Notes: generated from the letters alone by a model not told the origin. 49,374 bases of DNA from Bacteroidales bacterium (GCA_017479705.1 JAFVCA010000033.1:1-49374), one strand, 5' to 3'; shown: positions 35,715 to 44,539, numbered from the stretch's first letter. Translations and numbers: made by a program.

Positions 35715-37136
35715 ATGAAACGTTTCTTTAAGATTATCACACTCCTCACGCTGGCGCTCCTCGTGGCTCTTCCGGCCCAAGCCAGAAAGAAAAACAAGTA
35801 CGAAATAACCCTCACCATCAAAGGGGGAGCCGACACGGTCATGTACCTTGGCTACTACTACGCCAAGGGCAACGACGTGGTGGACACAGCCTTCCGCGAC
35901 AAGAAAGGGCGCTTTGTCTTCTCCGGCACCGACACCCTGCCCAACGGCCTATACTTCTTTGCCAATCCTAAGGGGATGTACGTGGAATTCGTGGTCTACC
36001 GCGAAAAGCCCTTCTTCACCTTCGAGACCGAACAGCGCGATTGGACGGCAAACATGAAAGTGAAAGGCAGCCGCGAAAACGACTTCTTCTTCCAGTTCCA
36101 CCGCACCGACGCCGCCTTCACCGCCGACCTGAACGACAAAAGCTTCACAATGGATTCCCTCCAGTTTGCCCGCTATCGCTACCGCAAACTCGTAGAACTG
36201 GACAGCATCAAGATGGACCTGATTGAAAACAACCCCGACCGTTTCCTCTCCAAGATGATGCTTGCCACCAAAGAGGTAGAGCCCCCGATTATAGGTTCCA
36301 ACGGCGACAGCCTCACCATAAACCAGCGGCGAGAGTACTACCTTGAGCACTATTTCGACAACATACCATTAGAGGACAACGCCATCATCCGCACCCCCAA
36401 GGCCGTCTTCTACGACCGCGTGATGAACTTCTACGACAATGTCCTTAAATTCACACCGCCGGAAGTCATCATCAAGTACATGGACCCCATGCTGGAACGC
36501 GCCAAGAAAGCCCCGGACGTGTTCATGTACCTCGTCATACAACTCACCCAGAAATACCTGCAAAGCAACGTCATGGTATACGACGAAGTGTACGTCCACT
36601 TAGTCAATAACTACTATGCCACGGACGACAATTTCTGGTCCTCCCCCTCCTCCATCGACAAAGAGGTGCAGCGTGCCACCAAATGGGAACGCCTCCTTGT
36701 GGGACGGGAAGCCCCGGAGCTCATCCTCTTCGACACGCTCCACATCCCCCACTCCCTCCATGCCCTGCCCCACAAATGGAAACTCCTCGTCTTCTGGTCG
36801 CCCAACTGCGGCCACTGCAAGCACGTCATCCCCAACGTCTACAAAGTCTTTGAGAAATACAGCACACAGTATGACATCGGTGCCTTCACCATCCTCAGCG
36901 ACCCCGACGACAAGACCCGTGCCGAATGGCGCAAATTCATGGCCGACCACAATATGAACAGCCCCGCATGGCTCAGCTTAGACGGCGGCGAAGCCAATGT
37001 GGACTGGCATGACGTCTACGACATTGTCACCACTCCGCAGATATACCTCATCGACGAGAACAACATCATCCAAGCCAAGAAAATCGGCGAGGATACCGCC
37101 GAAAAGATCATCACCGCCATCTGCGGGCAGCAGTAA
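35715..37136 (+). CDS. Thioredoxin-like (TlpA-type) exported protein with DUF4369/DUF5106-like N-terminus
   Basis: 473 residues; signal peptide MKRFFKIITLLTLALLVALPAQA. Residues 25-110 resemble DUF4369 (YEITLTIKGGADTVMYLGYYYAKG); the middle (115-325) is helical as in DUF5106. The C-terminal thioredoxin fold begins at GREAPELILFDT and has the active site NCGHCKHV (cysteines near 368 and 371), and the cis-proline strand TTPQIYLID. Periplasmic thiol oxidoreductase of the Bacteroidetes type. Confidence 0.85.
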   Translation: MKRFFKIITLLTLALLVALPAQARKKNKYEITLTIKGGADTVMYLGYYYAKGNDVVDTAFRDKKGRFVFSGTDTLPNGLYFFANPKGMYVEFVVYREKPFFTFETEQRDWTANMKVKGSRENDFFFQFHRTDAAFTADLNDKSFTMDSLQFARYRYRKLVELDSIKMDLIENNPDRFLSKMMLATKEVEPPIIGSNGDSLTINQRREYYLEHYFDNIPLEDNAIIRTPKAVFYDRVMNFYDNVLKFTPPEVIIKYMDPMLERAKKAPDVFMYLVIQLTQKYLQSNVMVYDEVYVHLVNNYYATDDNFWSSPSSIDKEVQRATKWERLLVGREAPELILFDTLHIPHSLHALPHKWKLLVFWSPNCGHCKHVIPNVYKVFEKYSTQYDIGAFTILSDPDDKTRAEWRKFMADHNMNSPAWLSLDGGEANVDWHDVYDIVTTPQIYLIDENNIIQAKKIGEDTAEKIITAICGQQ

Positions 37137-37187
37137 GCCCTTCCGCACAAACCCATAAGAAACAAATAAACAATAAAATACCTCAAC

Positions 37188-39284
37188 ATGAAAAAATCAT
37201 TATTAGTGGTAGGACTGGCAGCCGCCACCCTCCTCTCCACAGGATGCAAAAAGACTATGGACAATCCCTTCTTCTCACAATGGGGAACACCCTATGAAAT
37301 CCCCGACTTCGGGAAAATCAAACCCGAACACTACATGCCCGCCTTCGAGGAAGGCATGAAACAGCAAGTGGCCGAAATCGACGCCATTGTCAACAACCCC
37401 GACGCTCCCACCTTCGAGAACACCATCGAAGCCTACGAGTACAGCGGCGAGCTGCTCAACACCGTCTCCGGTGTCTTCTTCAACCTCAGCGAGTGCGAGA
37501 ACAGCGACGAGATGGAAGCCATCGCCGAGGAGGTGACACCCCGGCTCTCCGCCCACGGCGACAACATCGCCCTCAACGCAAAGCTCTTCCAGCGCATCAA
37601 AGCCGTCTACGACCAGCGCGACGCCCTCGGCCTCAACCCCGAGCAACGCCGTCTGCTCGACGAGACCTACAAAGGCTTTGTCCGCAGCGGTGCCAACGTC
37701 CCCGCCGACAAGCAGGACCGTTTCCGCCAGCTCAACGAGCAGATAGCCTCCCTCACCCTCCGCTTTGCACAGAACGTGCTTAAAGCCACCAACGCCTACC
37801 AGCTCGTCCTCGACACCGCCCCCGCCGGCCTCACCCCTGACCAGATTGCCGCCGCCAAGGAGACCGCCGATGCCGACCCCGCCACCAAGGGCAAACTCGT
37901 CTTCAAACTCAACCTCCCCAGCTGGGAACCTTTCATGCAGAACTGCGCCGACCGCAACCTGCGCCAGCAGATGTGGGAAGCCTACACCACACGCTGCAAC
38001 GGCGGCGAGTATGACAACACCAAGATTATCGACACCCTCGTCAACCTCCGCCTTGAGCGAGCCAACATCCTTGGCTTCAAAACACATGCCGACTATGTCC
38101 TCGACGACTGCCTTGCCAAGACCCCCGAAGCCGTCAACCAGTGCCTCATGCAGATATGGTCTCCCGCCCTCGCCAAGGCCAGGCAGGAATGCGCCGAATA
38201 CCAGAAGATGATCAAGGCCGACGACCCCGCCGCCAAGCTCGAACCCTGGGACTGGCGCTACTATAGCGAGAAACTCCGCAAGGCAAAATACGACCTCGAC
38301 GACGACGTGGTGCGCCCCTATTTCAGCCTCGACAACGTGCGCGAGGGTGCCTTCGCCACCGCCACCAAGCTCTACGGCATCACCTTCCGCGAGAACGACA
38401 CCCTCCCCACCTACAACAAAGAGGCCCACTCCTACGAGGTCCTCGACGGCGACCGCGTCATTGGCATCCTCTACATGGACTTCCATCCCCGCGCCAGCAA
38501 ACGCAGCGGAGCCTGGATGACCGAGTTCCGCGGTCAGAAAGTGGACCGCGACGGCAACAACGTCATCCCCATCATCCAAGTGGTCTGCAACTTCACCAAG
38601 CCCACTGCCGACAAACCCTCGCTCCTCAATTTCGACGAGAGCGAGACCCTCTTCCACGAGTTCGGCCACGCCCTCCACGGGCTTCTCAGCAAGTGCCACT
38701 ACCCCTCGCTTGCCGGCACCAACGTGCCCCGCGACTTTGTCGAACTCCCCTCCCAGATCATGGAGAACTGGTGCCGCAACCCGCAGGTCATGAAGACCTA
38801 CGCCCGCCACTACCAGACCAGCGAATCCATCCCCGACAACCTCATTGCCAAGATTGCCGCCGCCCAGACCTACGGCCAAGGCTTCATCAACACCGAGCTC
38901 CTTGCCGCCTCGCTGCTCGACATGGCCTACCATGGCATCACCGCTCCCCAGCACGTCGACCCCAACACCTTTGAGAGCGACTACCTCAACGGCATCGGAC
39001 TCATCCCCGAAATCATCAGCCGCTACAAGAGCCCCTACTTCCAGCACATCTTCACCACTGGCTATGACGCGGGCTACTACAGCTACACCTGGACCGCCAT
39101 CCTCGACCACGACGCCTTCGCAGCCTTCGTTGAGAGCGGCGACCTGTACAACCCCGCCCTCGCCAAGAAATTCCGCCACATCCTTGAAAGCGGCAACACC
39201 ATCGACCCCATGCAGATGTACGTCGAATTCCGCGGCCAGCAGCCCAGCGTGACGCCCCTGCTCAAAGACCGCGGCCTTATCTGA
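37188..39284 (+). CDS. M3-family metallopeptidase lipoprotein (peptidyl-dipeptidase Dcp/oligopeptidase type)
   Basis: 698 residues. Lipoprotein signal MKKSLLVVGLAAATLLSTGC. N-terminal M3 helical region (NPFFSQWGTPYEIPDFGKIKPEHYMPAFEEGM). Zinc site LFHEFGHALHGLLS (H490, E491, H494), with the downstream E ligand in FVELPSQIMENW. The C-terminal half closes with YFQHIFTTGYDAGYYSYTW and FRGQQPSVTPLLKDRGL. It cleaves dipeptides from peptide C-termini, here probably in the periplasm. Starts 51 bases after the thioredoxin-like gene. The 696-codon frame on the opposite strand is a codon-bias shadow. Confidence 0.95.
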   Translation: MKKSLLVVGLAAATLLSTGCKKTMDNPFFSQWGTPYEIPDFGKIKPEHYMPAFEEGMKQQVAEIDAIVNNPDAPTFENTIEAYEYSGELLNTVSGVFFNLSECENSDEMEAIAEEVTPRLSAHGDNIALNAKLFQRIKAVYDQRDALGLNPEQRRLLDETYKGFVRSGANVPADKQDRFRQLNEQIASLTLRFAQNVLKATNAYQLVLDTAPAGLTPDQIAAAKETADADPATKGKLVFKLNLPSWEPFMQNCADRNLRQQMWEAYTTRCNGGEYDNTKIIDTLVNLRLERANILGFKTHADYVLDDCLAKTPEAVNQCLMQIWSPALAKARQECAEYQKMIKADDPAAKLEPWDWRYYSEKLRKAKYDLDDDVVRPYFSLDNVREGAFATATKLYGITFRENDTLPTYNKEAHSYEVLDGDRVIGILYMDFHPRASKRSGAWMTEFRGQKVDRDGNNVIPIIQVVCNFTKPTADKPSLLNFDESETLFHEFGHALHGLLSKCHYPSLAGTNVPRDFVELPSQIMENWCRNPQVMKTYARHYQTSESIPDNLIAKIAAAQTYGQGFINTELLAASLLDMAYHGITAPQHVDPNTFESDYLNGIGLIPEIISRYKSPYFQHIFTTGYDAGYYSYTWTAILDHDAFAAFVESGDLYNPALAKKFRHILESGNTIDPMQMYVEFRGQQPSVTPLLKDRGLI

Positions 39285-39364
39285 AACTGATTTATTTGCA
39301 ACCCCAGTGCGTCCGTATGCCGTCCACTCCGACATACGGACGCATTCCAAAAAACAAAAACACA

Positions 39365-39580
39365 ATGGACAACAATATCCGCAAACTGACCCGAAGCACC
39401 ACCGACCGCAGGATTGCCGGGGTGTGCGGCGGCCTTGCGCAATACCTCAACGTCGACCCCACCGTCATCCGCATCCTCTTCCTCTTAGCCCTTCTCTGCG
39501 GCAGCTTCGGTTTCTGGGCCTACCTCATCGTATGGATAGCCGCCCCGGAAGACAACCGCCTCAACCCTCGGGAACAATAG
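39365..39580 (+). CDS. PspC-domain membrane protein
   Basis: 71 residues from ATG 39365 (MDNNIRKLTRSTTDRRIAGV). The PspC domain is essentially the whole protein: RIAGVCGGLAQYLNVDPTVIRILFLLALLCGSFGFWAYLIVWIAAPE, with one hydrophobic helix. Stress-response-type membrane protein. The 3' half and downstream flank are duplicated at 40404-40555. Confidence 0.9.
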   Translation: MDNNIRKLTRSTTDRRIAGVCGGLAQYLNVDPTVIRILFLLALLCGSFGFWAYLIVWIAAPEDNRLNPREQ

Positions 39581-39700
39581 CCCTCACCCGGCACCGCCCA
39601 ACAAATAAAATCATAGTTCAGTCGCCCCCGCCCTGCGTCGATGCGCCGGCTGCTCGACGGGGGCGAATGTCAGTGTCTGCGGTATTGTGTTGGCTGTGGA

Positions 39701-40112
39701 TTAGATTTCAAGCAAGTCAAGTCCACCGTGTTCGATGTACCACGGGAATTTGCCATCGGAACTGACGAGGGCCAGTCCGTGGCTTATGGCGGTTGCGATA
39801 ATTGCTCGGTCAAATGGGTCGGAATGGGTCTTTCTGTTCATCGGAAGCGAAGACAATGTCACCAGAGTCTCGTCAGCCAATGGCACAGTGTAGATGTTCA
39901 TTTTCGCAAAGTTGGCAAGGAGTTCTTTTCCATACATATGAACGTTTATCTTGCCACATTGTTGCAAATGCACAATCTCAATTATTGAGAGGTTGGATAC
40001 AAAAAAACATCGCATCCGAGTACATCAATTCGTCACACAAGTGATTCGGGAACTCGGAACTGTTTGACATAAGCCAGATTGCTGCCTGTGTGTCTAACAA
40101 ATATCTGGTCAT
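39701..40112 (-). pseudogene. PIN-domain (VapC-like) toxin gene with a one-base frameshift
   Basis: From ATG 40112 the frame reads MTRYLLDTQAAIWLMSNSSE and ...DELMYSDAM, then passes a run of seven A (plus strand 40001-40007). One base fewer joins it to FFVSNLSIIEIVHLQQCGKI...HSDPFDRAIIATAISHGLALVSSDGKF, ending at 39701. The joined protein (136 residues) has all PIN acidic residues: LLDT, SIIEI, SDPFD and SSD. Its ATG overlaps the stop of the upstream small gene (ATGA, 40109-40112). As written the toxin is interrupted; a 102-104-codon C-terminal frame remains open. Sequencing error, decay or slippage are all possible. Confidence 0.8.
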
Positions 40113-40255
40113 CTTCCAGTGCCGAATGGGTCGGGAACGAGGTATTCACAATAGAAGCCTGGTATATATGGCACTACAACGGGCTTTCTTTCTTTTTTCT
40201 CTTTTACACCCTTACCTGCTGTTTCTTTTGGTGTTGTGTTGTTCTTTGTATTCAT
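40109..40255 (-). CDS. Probable antitoxin of the PIN module, unrecognised type
   Basis: 48 residues: MNTKNNTTPKETAGKGVKEK, a second lysine-rich stretch, then PYIPGFYCEYLVPDPFGTGR. It sits directly after a consensus promoter and its stop overlaps the toxin start by four bases, the standard antitoxin position. No AbrB, RHH, Phd or DUF2281 pattern is visible, and it is short, so the antitoxin may be new, truncated or not an antitoxin. The ATG at 40255 fits the promoter; a further upstream ATG (40306) lies in the -33 box. Confidence 0.55.
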   Translation of the reverse strand: MNTKNNTTPKETAGKGVKEKKERKPVVVPYIPGFYCEYLVPDPFGTGR

Positions 40256-40276
40256 CTTAATGGGGTTTTCAGAATT

Positions 40277-40307
40277 CAAAGATACGGACTTTTTTTGAAC
40301 TGACAAA
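40277..40307 (-). promoter_or_regulatory. Consensus promoter of the PIN module
   Basis: Minus strand TTTG (40304-40307), 19 bases, TATCTTTG (40277-40284), 21 bases before the small gene's ATG. Confidence 0.8.
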
Positions 40308-40403
40308 ATAAAAAATTCACTTATAAGTGATTATCTTCTTGCCGTGGGGCAAAAAAGAACGCCCCGACACGGCTTTGGGAAACTTGTTTTCGGGAGATGC
40401 CAA

Positions 40404-40555
40404 TACCCTCTTCTGCGGCAACTTCGGTTTCTGGGCCTGACTCATCGTATGGATAGCCGCCCCGGTAGGCAACCGCCTCAACCCTCGGGAGCAATAGCCC
40501 TCGCCCTGCGCCGCCCAACCTATAGTTCAGCCGCACCCGCCCTGCGCCGATGCGC
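40404..40555 (+). pseudogene. Duplicated 3' end of the PspC gene with internal stop
   Basis: Aligns to 39486-39652, with only scattered changes in the coding part. It reads LFCGNFGFWA, stop (TAC changed to TGA), then LIVWIAAPVGNRLNPREQ and the native stop. The similarity continues into non-coding sequence (ATAGTTCAG...CGCCCTGCG). The copy has no start and no promoter. Confidence 0.88.
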
Positions 40556-40631
40556 AGACATCTGTCCGGCAGAAGAATCTCCCCAAAGGGAACACTGCCG
40601 TGCACCGCACTGCCACCAATAGCCAAATTCC

Positions 40632-40680
40632 CGTTCAACGCTCCTTCAATATTGACTCAATATAGAAGGAGCGTTGAACG
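40632..40680. repeat. Dispersed palindromic element, copy 2
   Basis: Arms 40632-40654 and 40658-40680, 22 of 23 paired, 3-base loop. Nearly the same sequence as 874-922. Confidence 0.8.
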
Positions 40681-40798
40681 GGGATGAGCAAAGCATCGGA
40701 ACTGCGACGGAAGAGACCGCTGAAACGAAACAACGGCGCGGGTTTGAATGGGAGAGGACGCAACCACAAGGCGTGTGGTTCAGCTGGATGTAAAAAAA

Positions 40799-40830
40799 TG
40801 AAAGGCTATGCAACTAAACATAGCCTTTCA
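40799..40830 (-). terminator. Terminator of the fimbrillin-like gene
   Basis: TGAAAGGCTATG (40799-40810) and CATAGCCTTTCA (40819-40830) form a perfect 12-bp stem; on the minus strand it is followed by TTTTTTT. Confidence 0.85.
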
Positions 40831-40860
40831 CTTATGTTCTTTTCAGATAAGAAACTAATT

Positions 40861-42912
40861 CTACCAGTCAGATCTGGGGGCTTCACGAACCAGACGGACT
40901 GCACAACGGTCTGTGCGGCTCTGTCCATTCATGCCGTAACTGCCACCGTTGTTGTGGACGTAGATCTGGAAGGCGCTCCCAGTGTTACCCGCTGTGTTGG
41001 TTATGCCATTGGCATTCCGCATCCACTCGTAGGGAGTAGCCGTCCAGTAATACAATGAACCTTCCTGACCATTCCCAGGTGCACTATAGTTGCCAATGGT
41101 ACCACCGAGAGCGGCTTTACCTACAGCGGGCAGCCAAGCAACACCGTATTCCTCAAGAGCTTTCAACTGCTGTTTGGATAACACCACCATATCCATGTTA
41201 TTACCATTTTGGTCAGGATGATTTCCGATGTTATTAATTGCATTAGAGGGAATACTTGCACGGTTGGTAGCTGCATTCCACTTATCCAGAGTAAAATCAT
41301 CCGGGAAAATCAGAATACCGTCCTGCTCATACACATATTCTGTTGATGTATACCCCACTTTTTTATAAGGGTTTTTAAAATAGATAACATTTTCTGAATA
41401 ATCTGGACTGTGCACAATAACGCCAGACTCAAAATCATTCTCAATATTGGGGTTATAGATATGGCGGATATTGTTTTCCCAATAATCTTCCGTGCTATAA
41501 GTCACATTATGTTCAACAGTTTCTGTGTATCCCATAGTGGTGGCAACCCAACGGACCGTAGTGCCGTTATAAGTGAAGTTGGTTGCACGCTTATACAGAA
41601 GGACTTCCCACTCCTCCACAGGCATCGTATACCAAGGGGAGCCCTTGCCGAAGGCCTTCTCACCCCACTCCTTGAACGGAGAGGCAAGGGAACCATCTTC
41701 ATAATCGGAAGAATTTAATGATTGGCCGTACTTTGAGTTGGTTGTACTCCAACCGAAGAGGTCTTGGTTGAAGTTAGTAGCGGTATCAGTGGTGTAGGAA
41801 GAGCCAGCATAGCCGTGCAGAACCTCGTATTGCTGGGCAGCAAACTGCCAGTTGGTGTTCTTGTACTGGAGGTTGCCGGGTGAGAAGTAGATCTTTTTAG
41901 TGGGGTTGCCGTAGGAAGACTGAGCAACGGTGAAAATACCGCTCTTCTTGACGAATTCGTCGACATTGGTGACATCGCGGTTAAGCAGGGTCATCTGGCT
42001 GCGGATGATGGGGATTTCATCATAGGTCAACACCTTGATGTGGTTGGTGGAGGAAGTGACGGTGATTTTGCAGTTGGTGTAGACGTGATATCCTTCGTAG
42101 TCACCCGTACCAGGAGTAAGAGGCTCAGGCAGGGAGAAGAAGAACTGCTGGTATCCATTGCTAATATCAATGGGCTGGTGGTAGACGAGCTTGGTCACCT
42201 TGTTGTCGTCGGTATAGCCTTCGACCGGGGTGAGGACGGGAGTCCAGCTGTTCTTGGAACCAGTCCAAGAGATTTTAAAGTTACCATTGGAAGGTTCGTT
42301 GGCTTCGAACGTAATCTCGGAGACAGCACCGTCAATGCCGTCTTCACCACTAAGCCAGAGGACGAAAATGCCACAGAGGTTTTTATAGCTGTAGGTGCTG
42401 TAGCCAGCAGCGCACTTGGCAGCACGGGGGAAACGAGTCAGGTGAAGACGATTAATATCGTTGACATCGTTATCCAGCACCTGCTGGTTGGGGAGGTCTA
42501 CAACAAACACTGGGTCACCATTTGCAGTGCTATAGCTACACCCATTCATAACAGGACTTACTGAGAATTCGGGGTAGAAAGCATACTTCTGCTGTTGTTT
42601 TGTGAAAGCAGGAGCATCGGCGGAATCTACTACGTGTTTTACGTTCGTCGCAGTATTTTCACCCGTCAAGGGACATCTGTACAATTTGGAGCCGTCGGCA
42701 GCATTGTTGGTGTACATTCTCACATTGTCATTCTTCTTCCAGAGCAATGCGTAGCTGTCAGGATCCAGAAAAACTTTTGACTGCGTGTCAACAAAAGAGA
42801 GCTGCTCAAGATTGGACATGTCATCTCCACCCTCAAGCTCGTCTTTCTGACAAGAGACCATTGACATGGTCATGGCTGCCATGGCAACCAGAAAAAAGGG
42901 GATTTTTTTCAT
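40861..42912 (-). CDS. Fimbrillin-like surface lipoprotein
   Basis: 683 residues. Lipoprotein signal MKKIPFFLVAMAAMTMSMVSCQK. The N-terminal 320 residues resemble the fimbrillin (FimA/Mfa-like) fold: ALLWKKNDNVRMYT, YAFYPEFSVSP, FPRAAKCAAGYSTYSYKNLCGIFVLWL, PIIRSQMTLLNRDV. The C-terminal half (from IFTVAQSSYGNPTKKIYFSPGNLQY) is the Bacteroidetes surface domain with WQFAAQQYEVLHGYAG, SSDY, MPVEEWEVLLY and a final YYWTATPYEWMRNANG...AVRLVREA, a fibrobacter-succinogenes-major-paralogous-like module. Likely exported to the cell surface. Preceded 19 bases upstream by a small partner gene in the same operon. Confidence 0.8.
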   Translation of the reverse strand: MKKIPFFLVAMAAMTMSMVSCQKDELEGGDDMSNLEQLSFVDTQSKVFLDPDSYALLWKKNDNVRMYTNNAADGSKLYRCPLTGENTATNVKHVVDSADAPAFTKQQQKYAFYPEFSVSPVMNGCSYSTANGDPVFVVDLPNQQVLDNDVNDINRLHLTRFPRAAKCAAGYSTYSYKNLCGIFVLWLSGEDGIDGAVSEITFEANEPSNGNFKISWTGSKNSWTPVLTPVEGYTDDNKVTKLVYHQPIDISNGYQQFFFSLPEPLTPGTGDYEGYHVYTNCKITVTSSTNHIKVLTYDEIPIIRSQMTLLNRDVTNVDEFVKKSGIFTVAQSSYGNPTKKIYFSPGNLQYKNTNWQFAAQQYEVLHGYAGSSYTTDTATNFNQDLFGWSTTNSKYGQSLNSSDYEDGSLASPFKEWGEKAFGKGSPWYTMPVEEWEVLLYKRATNFTYNGTTVRWVATTMGYTETVEHNVTYSTEDYWENNIRHIYNPNIENDFESGVIVHSPDYSENVIYFKNPYKKVGYTSTEYVYEQDGILIFPDDFTLDKWNAATNRASIPSNAINNIGNHPDQNGNNMDMVVLSKQQLKALEEYGVAWLPAVGKAALGGTIGNYSAPGNGQEGSLYYWTATPYEWMRNANGITNTAGNTGSAFQIYVHNNGGSYGMNGQSRTDRCAVRLVREAPRSDW

Positions 42913-42931
42913 ATAAAATATGTTTTAAGGA

Positions 42932-43150
42932 TTAAAAGCTATGGCTGAAATAGTCGTTATTGTCTTTGTCGGAGGCACTCATTGTCATATCCGATGTAGA
43001 TTCTACAGGTTTCGGCCCCCAAGGCCCCCAACCCGTTTCTTCAGAATCCTCTGAATATGAATCCTCAAAGCCTCTTTCAATGGTGAATGCGACAACCTTT
43101 ATTAAAGGTTCTTGGTACAATGCTAAATGCTTTCTTGTTTGCATAATCAT
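42932..43150 (-). CDS. Small acidic peptide upstream of the fimbrillin-like gene
   Basis: 72 residues (MIMQTRKHLALYQEPLIKVV...); Met3 at 43144 may be the true start. It has the layout of Bacteroidetes small peptides that accompany surface lipoproteins: a basic start, (Y)xxPxxxVVxFxxExGF, then an acidic, glycine/proline/serine-rich tail (EDSYSEDSEETGWGPWGPKP). No signal peptide. Co-transcribed with the gene at 40861. Function unknown. Confidence 0.6.
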   Translation of the reverse strand: MIMQTRKHLALYQEPLIKVVAFTIERGFEDSYSEDSEETGWGPWGPKPVESTSDMTMSASDKDNNDYFSHSF

Positions 43151-43192
43151 AAATGTTTTTATTGATGAATAATTAATTAATCATTTTCAAAA

Positions 43193-43316
43193 CAATTGAA
43201 GTAAATCACTTTCAGCAACTTACTTCAATTGCATCGTCTCTTTTTCCGTTTGCAAAAATACACATTTATTTTGAATGGCTAAGAAAAAAAATTTGCCAAG
43301 ATTTGGAGGGGGGGGG
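43193..43316 (-). promoter_or_regulatory. Promoter, leader hairpin and G9 tract upstream of the fimbrillin operon
   Basis: TATTTTTG on the minus strand (43245-43252). The leader contains a perfect 12-bp inverted repeat, CAATTGAAGTAA (43193-43204) with TTACTTCAATTG (43220-43231). A run of nine G stands at 43308-43316, about 60 bases upstream of the -7 box. The rest of 43151-43455 holds no gene. Confidence 0.5.
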
Positions 43317-43455
43317 TAATACATTAATTTACAGCCAATTATATTGGTTAGATTTTTTGGCAGAGAGAGTATTGAGGGGATAGGGGAAAAACCGTGGAGC
43401 GGTTGATGGATTTCTGTGTTTTTGGGGAGAGGACGGTTTGGCTGGGGGCGTGCGC

Positions 43456-44034
43456 TTAGAAAGGCTGGGTCAGGAGGTGCTGGAGGAGGATTTTTGTGCC
43501 AAGGGCTGTCAGCACAAGGCCAGCAACGATGGTGGCGGCACGTTCGGGGACGGGGATGCTTCGCCGTCCAAGGTGGACACCAAGGAGGGAGACTCCAAAG
43601 GTCATGGCCCCTATGAGGGCCACGGTCCAAAGGACGTCGGCAAGGGTGTGTTCCAACCCAAGGCCGATACCGACGGCAAAGGCATCGATGCTGGTGGCCA
43701 CGCCGAGAAGGAACATGGTGGGGAGGGTTATGGAAGTGCGTGGCGCGGCTGCGGAGTCATCCTTGCTGCGCAGACCGTCGAGGAGCATCTTGCCACCCAC
43801 GGCGAGCAAAAGGCCGAAGGCCACCCAATGGTCAACGGCTTCGATGAAAGCCCGTGCCACGTCGCCTATGAGCGCCCCGGCAAGGGGGAACGCCCCTTGG
43901 CAGAGCCCGAAGACGGCCGCCATGAGCCAGCCGCGGCGCAGGGTGATGCGGCTGTGGAGGGCGGTGGTGGCGGAGACGACGAGGGAGTCGACGCAGAGGG
44001 AGAGGGCTATGAGGAGGGCTTCAACGAGGTTCAT
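43456..44034 (-). CDS. mntP: Manganese efflux pump MntP
   Basis: 192 residues with six membrane helices. Family motifs: LLIALSLCVDSLVVSATTAL with the helix-1 aspartate, RRGWLMAAVFGLCQGAFPLAG, VGGKMLLDGLR and the repeated LGVATSIDAFAVGIGLGL with the second conserved aspartate. Exports Mn2+ across the inner membrane. The start is 30 bases downstream of a terminator-like hairpin, and no yybP-ykoY-type leader is seen. Confidence 0.93.
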   Translation of the reverse strand: MNLVEALLIALSLCVDSLVVSATTALHSRITLRRGWLMAAVFGLCQGAFPLAGALIGDVARAFIEAVDHWVAFGLLLAVGGKMLLDGLRSKDDSAAAPRTSITLPTMFLLGVATSIDAFAVGIGLGLEHTLADVLWTVALIGAMTFGVSLLGVHLGRRSIPVPERAATIVAGLVLTALGTKILLQHLLTQPF

Positions 44035-44063
44035 TGCACATGCTTTGGTTTCTGAAACAGAAA

Positions 44064-44112
44064 GAGCATCGCCACAATGCGATGCTCGATGCTTTCTGTG
44101 GTCTGTGGCAGA
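44064..44112 (-). other. tRNA-Val 3'-end duplicate followed by a terminator hairpin (possible attachment-site scar)
   Basis: TCTGTGGTCTGTGGCAGA at 44095-44112 is identical to 44733-44750, which spans the 3' end of tRNA-Val(CAC) plus five flanking bases, in the same orientation. On the minus strand it is followed by GAGCATCGC (44079-44087) pairing with GCGATGCTC (44064-44072), then TTTCTGTTT. This is the layout expected if the segment 44113-44732 was inserted at the tRNA end. Confidence 0.6.
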
Positions 44113-44266
44113 CCACTTAACATCGATACAGTTTGCTGTACATCAGTGTTTGCAGCCTTAGAATAACTTTTCGAGCAACAAACGGGTAACAAAATTGTAC
44201 CTTTATAGGCGCTGTTTCTAACTCTCATAAACGGTGCATAAATGCTTTTTCCCATAATGGCACAAC

Positions 44267-44539
44267 CTATCGTGCAACCTTTACAATGTTCGTTCCAAGT
44301 GCTGATGAAATCAACGCAATGGTACGGCAAGTGAAGTTGTGGTTTCCCCCAAGCCATTTTGTAACCTCACTTGACCGGTGTCCCGTCATCTTGGCCAACT
44401 GGCTTTTGGTTATTCCCTTTTGTTTCATCACCGCATCAATCTTGGCCGCAATCCCGTCTGTCAGTGCCGATGTTGCCCTGTCAAGCGGTGTAATCTTTGC
44501 CAGCTCCTCTTTCAATATGTCATCGTATATCTCTGTCAT
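44267..44539 (-). CDS. XRE/Cro-type helix-turn-helix regulator (antitoxin-like)
   Basis: 90 residues. An N-terminal helical part (MTEIYDDILKEELAKITPLDRATSA) is followed by an HTH_3 domain: IAAKIDAVMKQKGITKSQLAKMTGHRSSEVTKWLGGNHNFTCRTIALISSALG. This form is usual for HigA-like antitoxins. The expected toxin gene directly upstream is reduced to a short open frame whose stop overlaps this start (ATGA). It lies within the putative inserted segment beside tRNA-Val. Confidence 0.85.
   Translation of the reverse strand: MTEIYDDILKEELAKITPLDRATSALTDGIAAKIDAVMKQKGITKSQLAKMTGHRSSEVTKWLGGNHNFTCRTIALISSALGTNIVKVAR

Noticed and set aside
37275-39365. 696-codon frame on the minus strand
   Set aside because: Fully opposite the M3 peptidase gene, which has a signal peptide and zinc site. 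The frame reads as codon-bias shadow rich in V, G, A, E.
40684-41058. 124-codon plus-strand frame
   Set aside because: Crosses the terminator and the antisense end of the fimbrillin-like gene; no domain.
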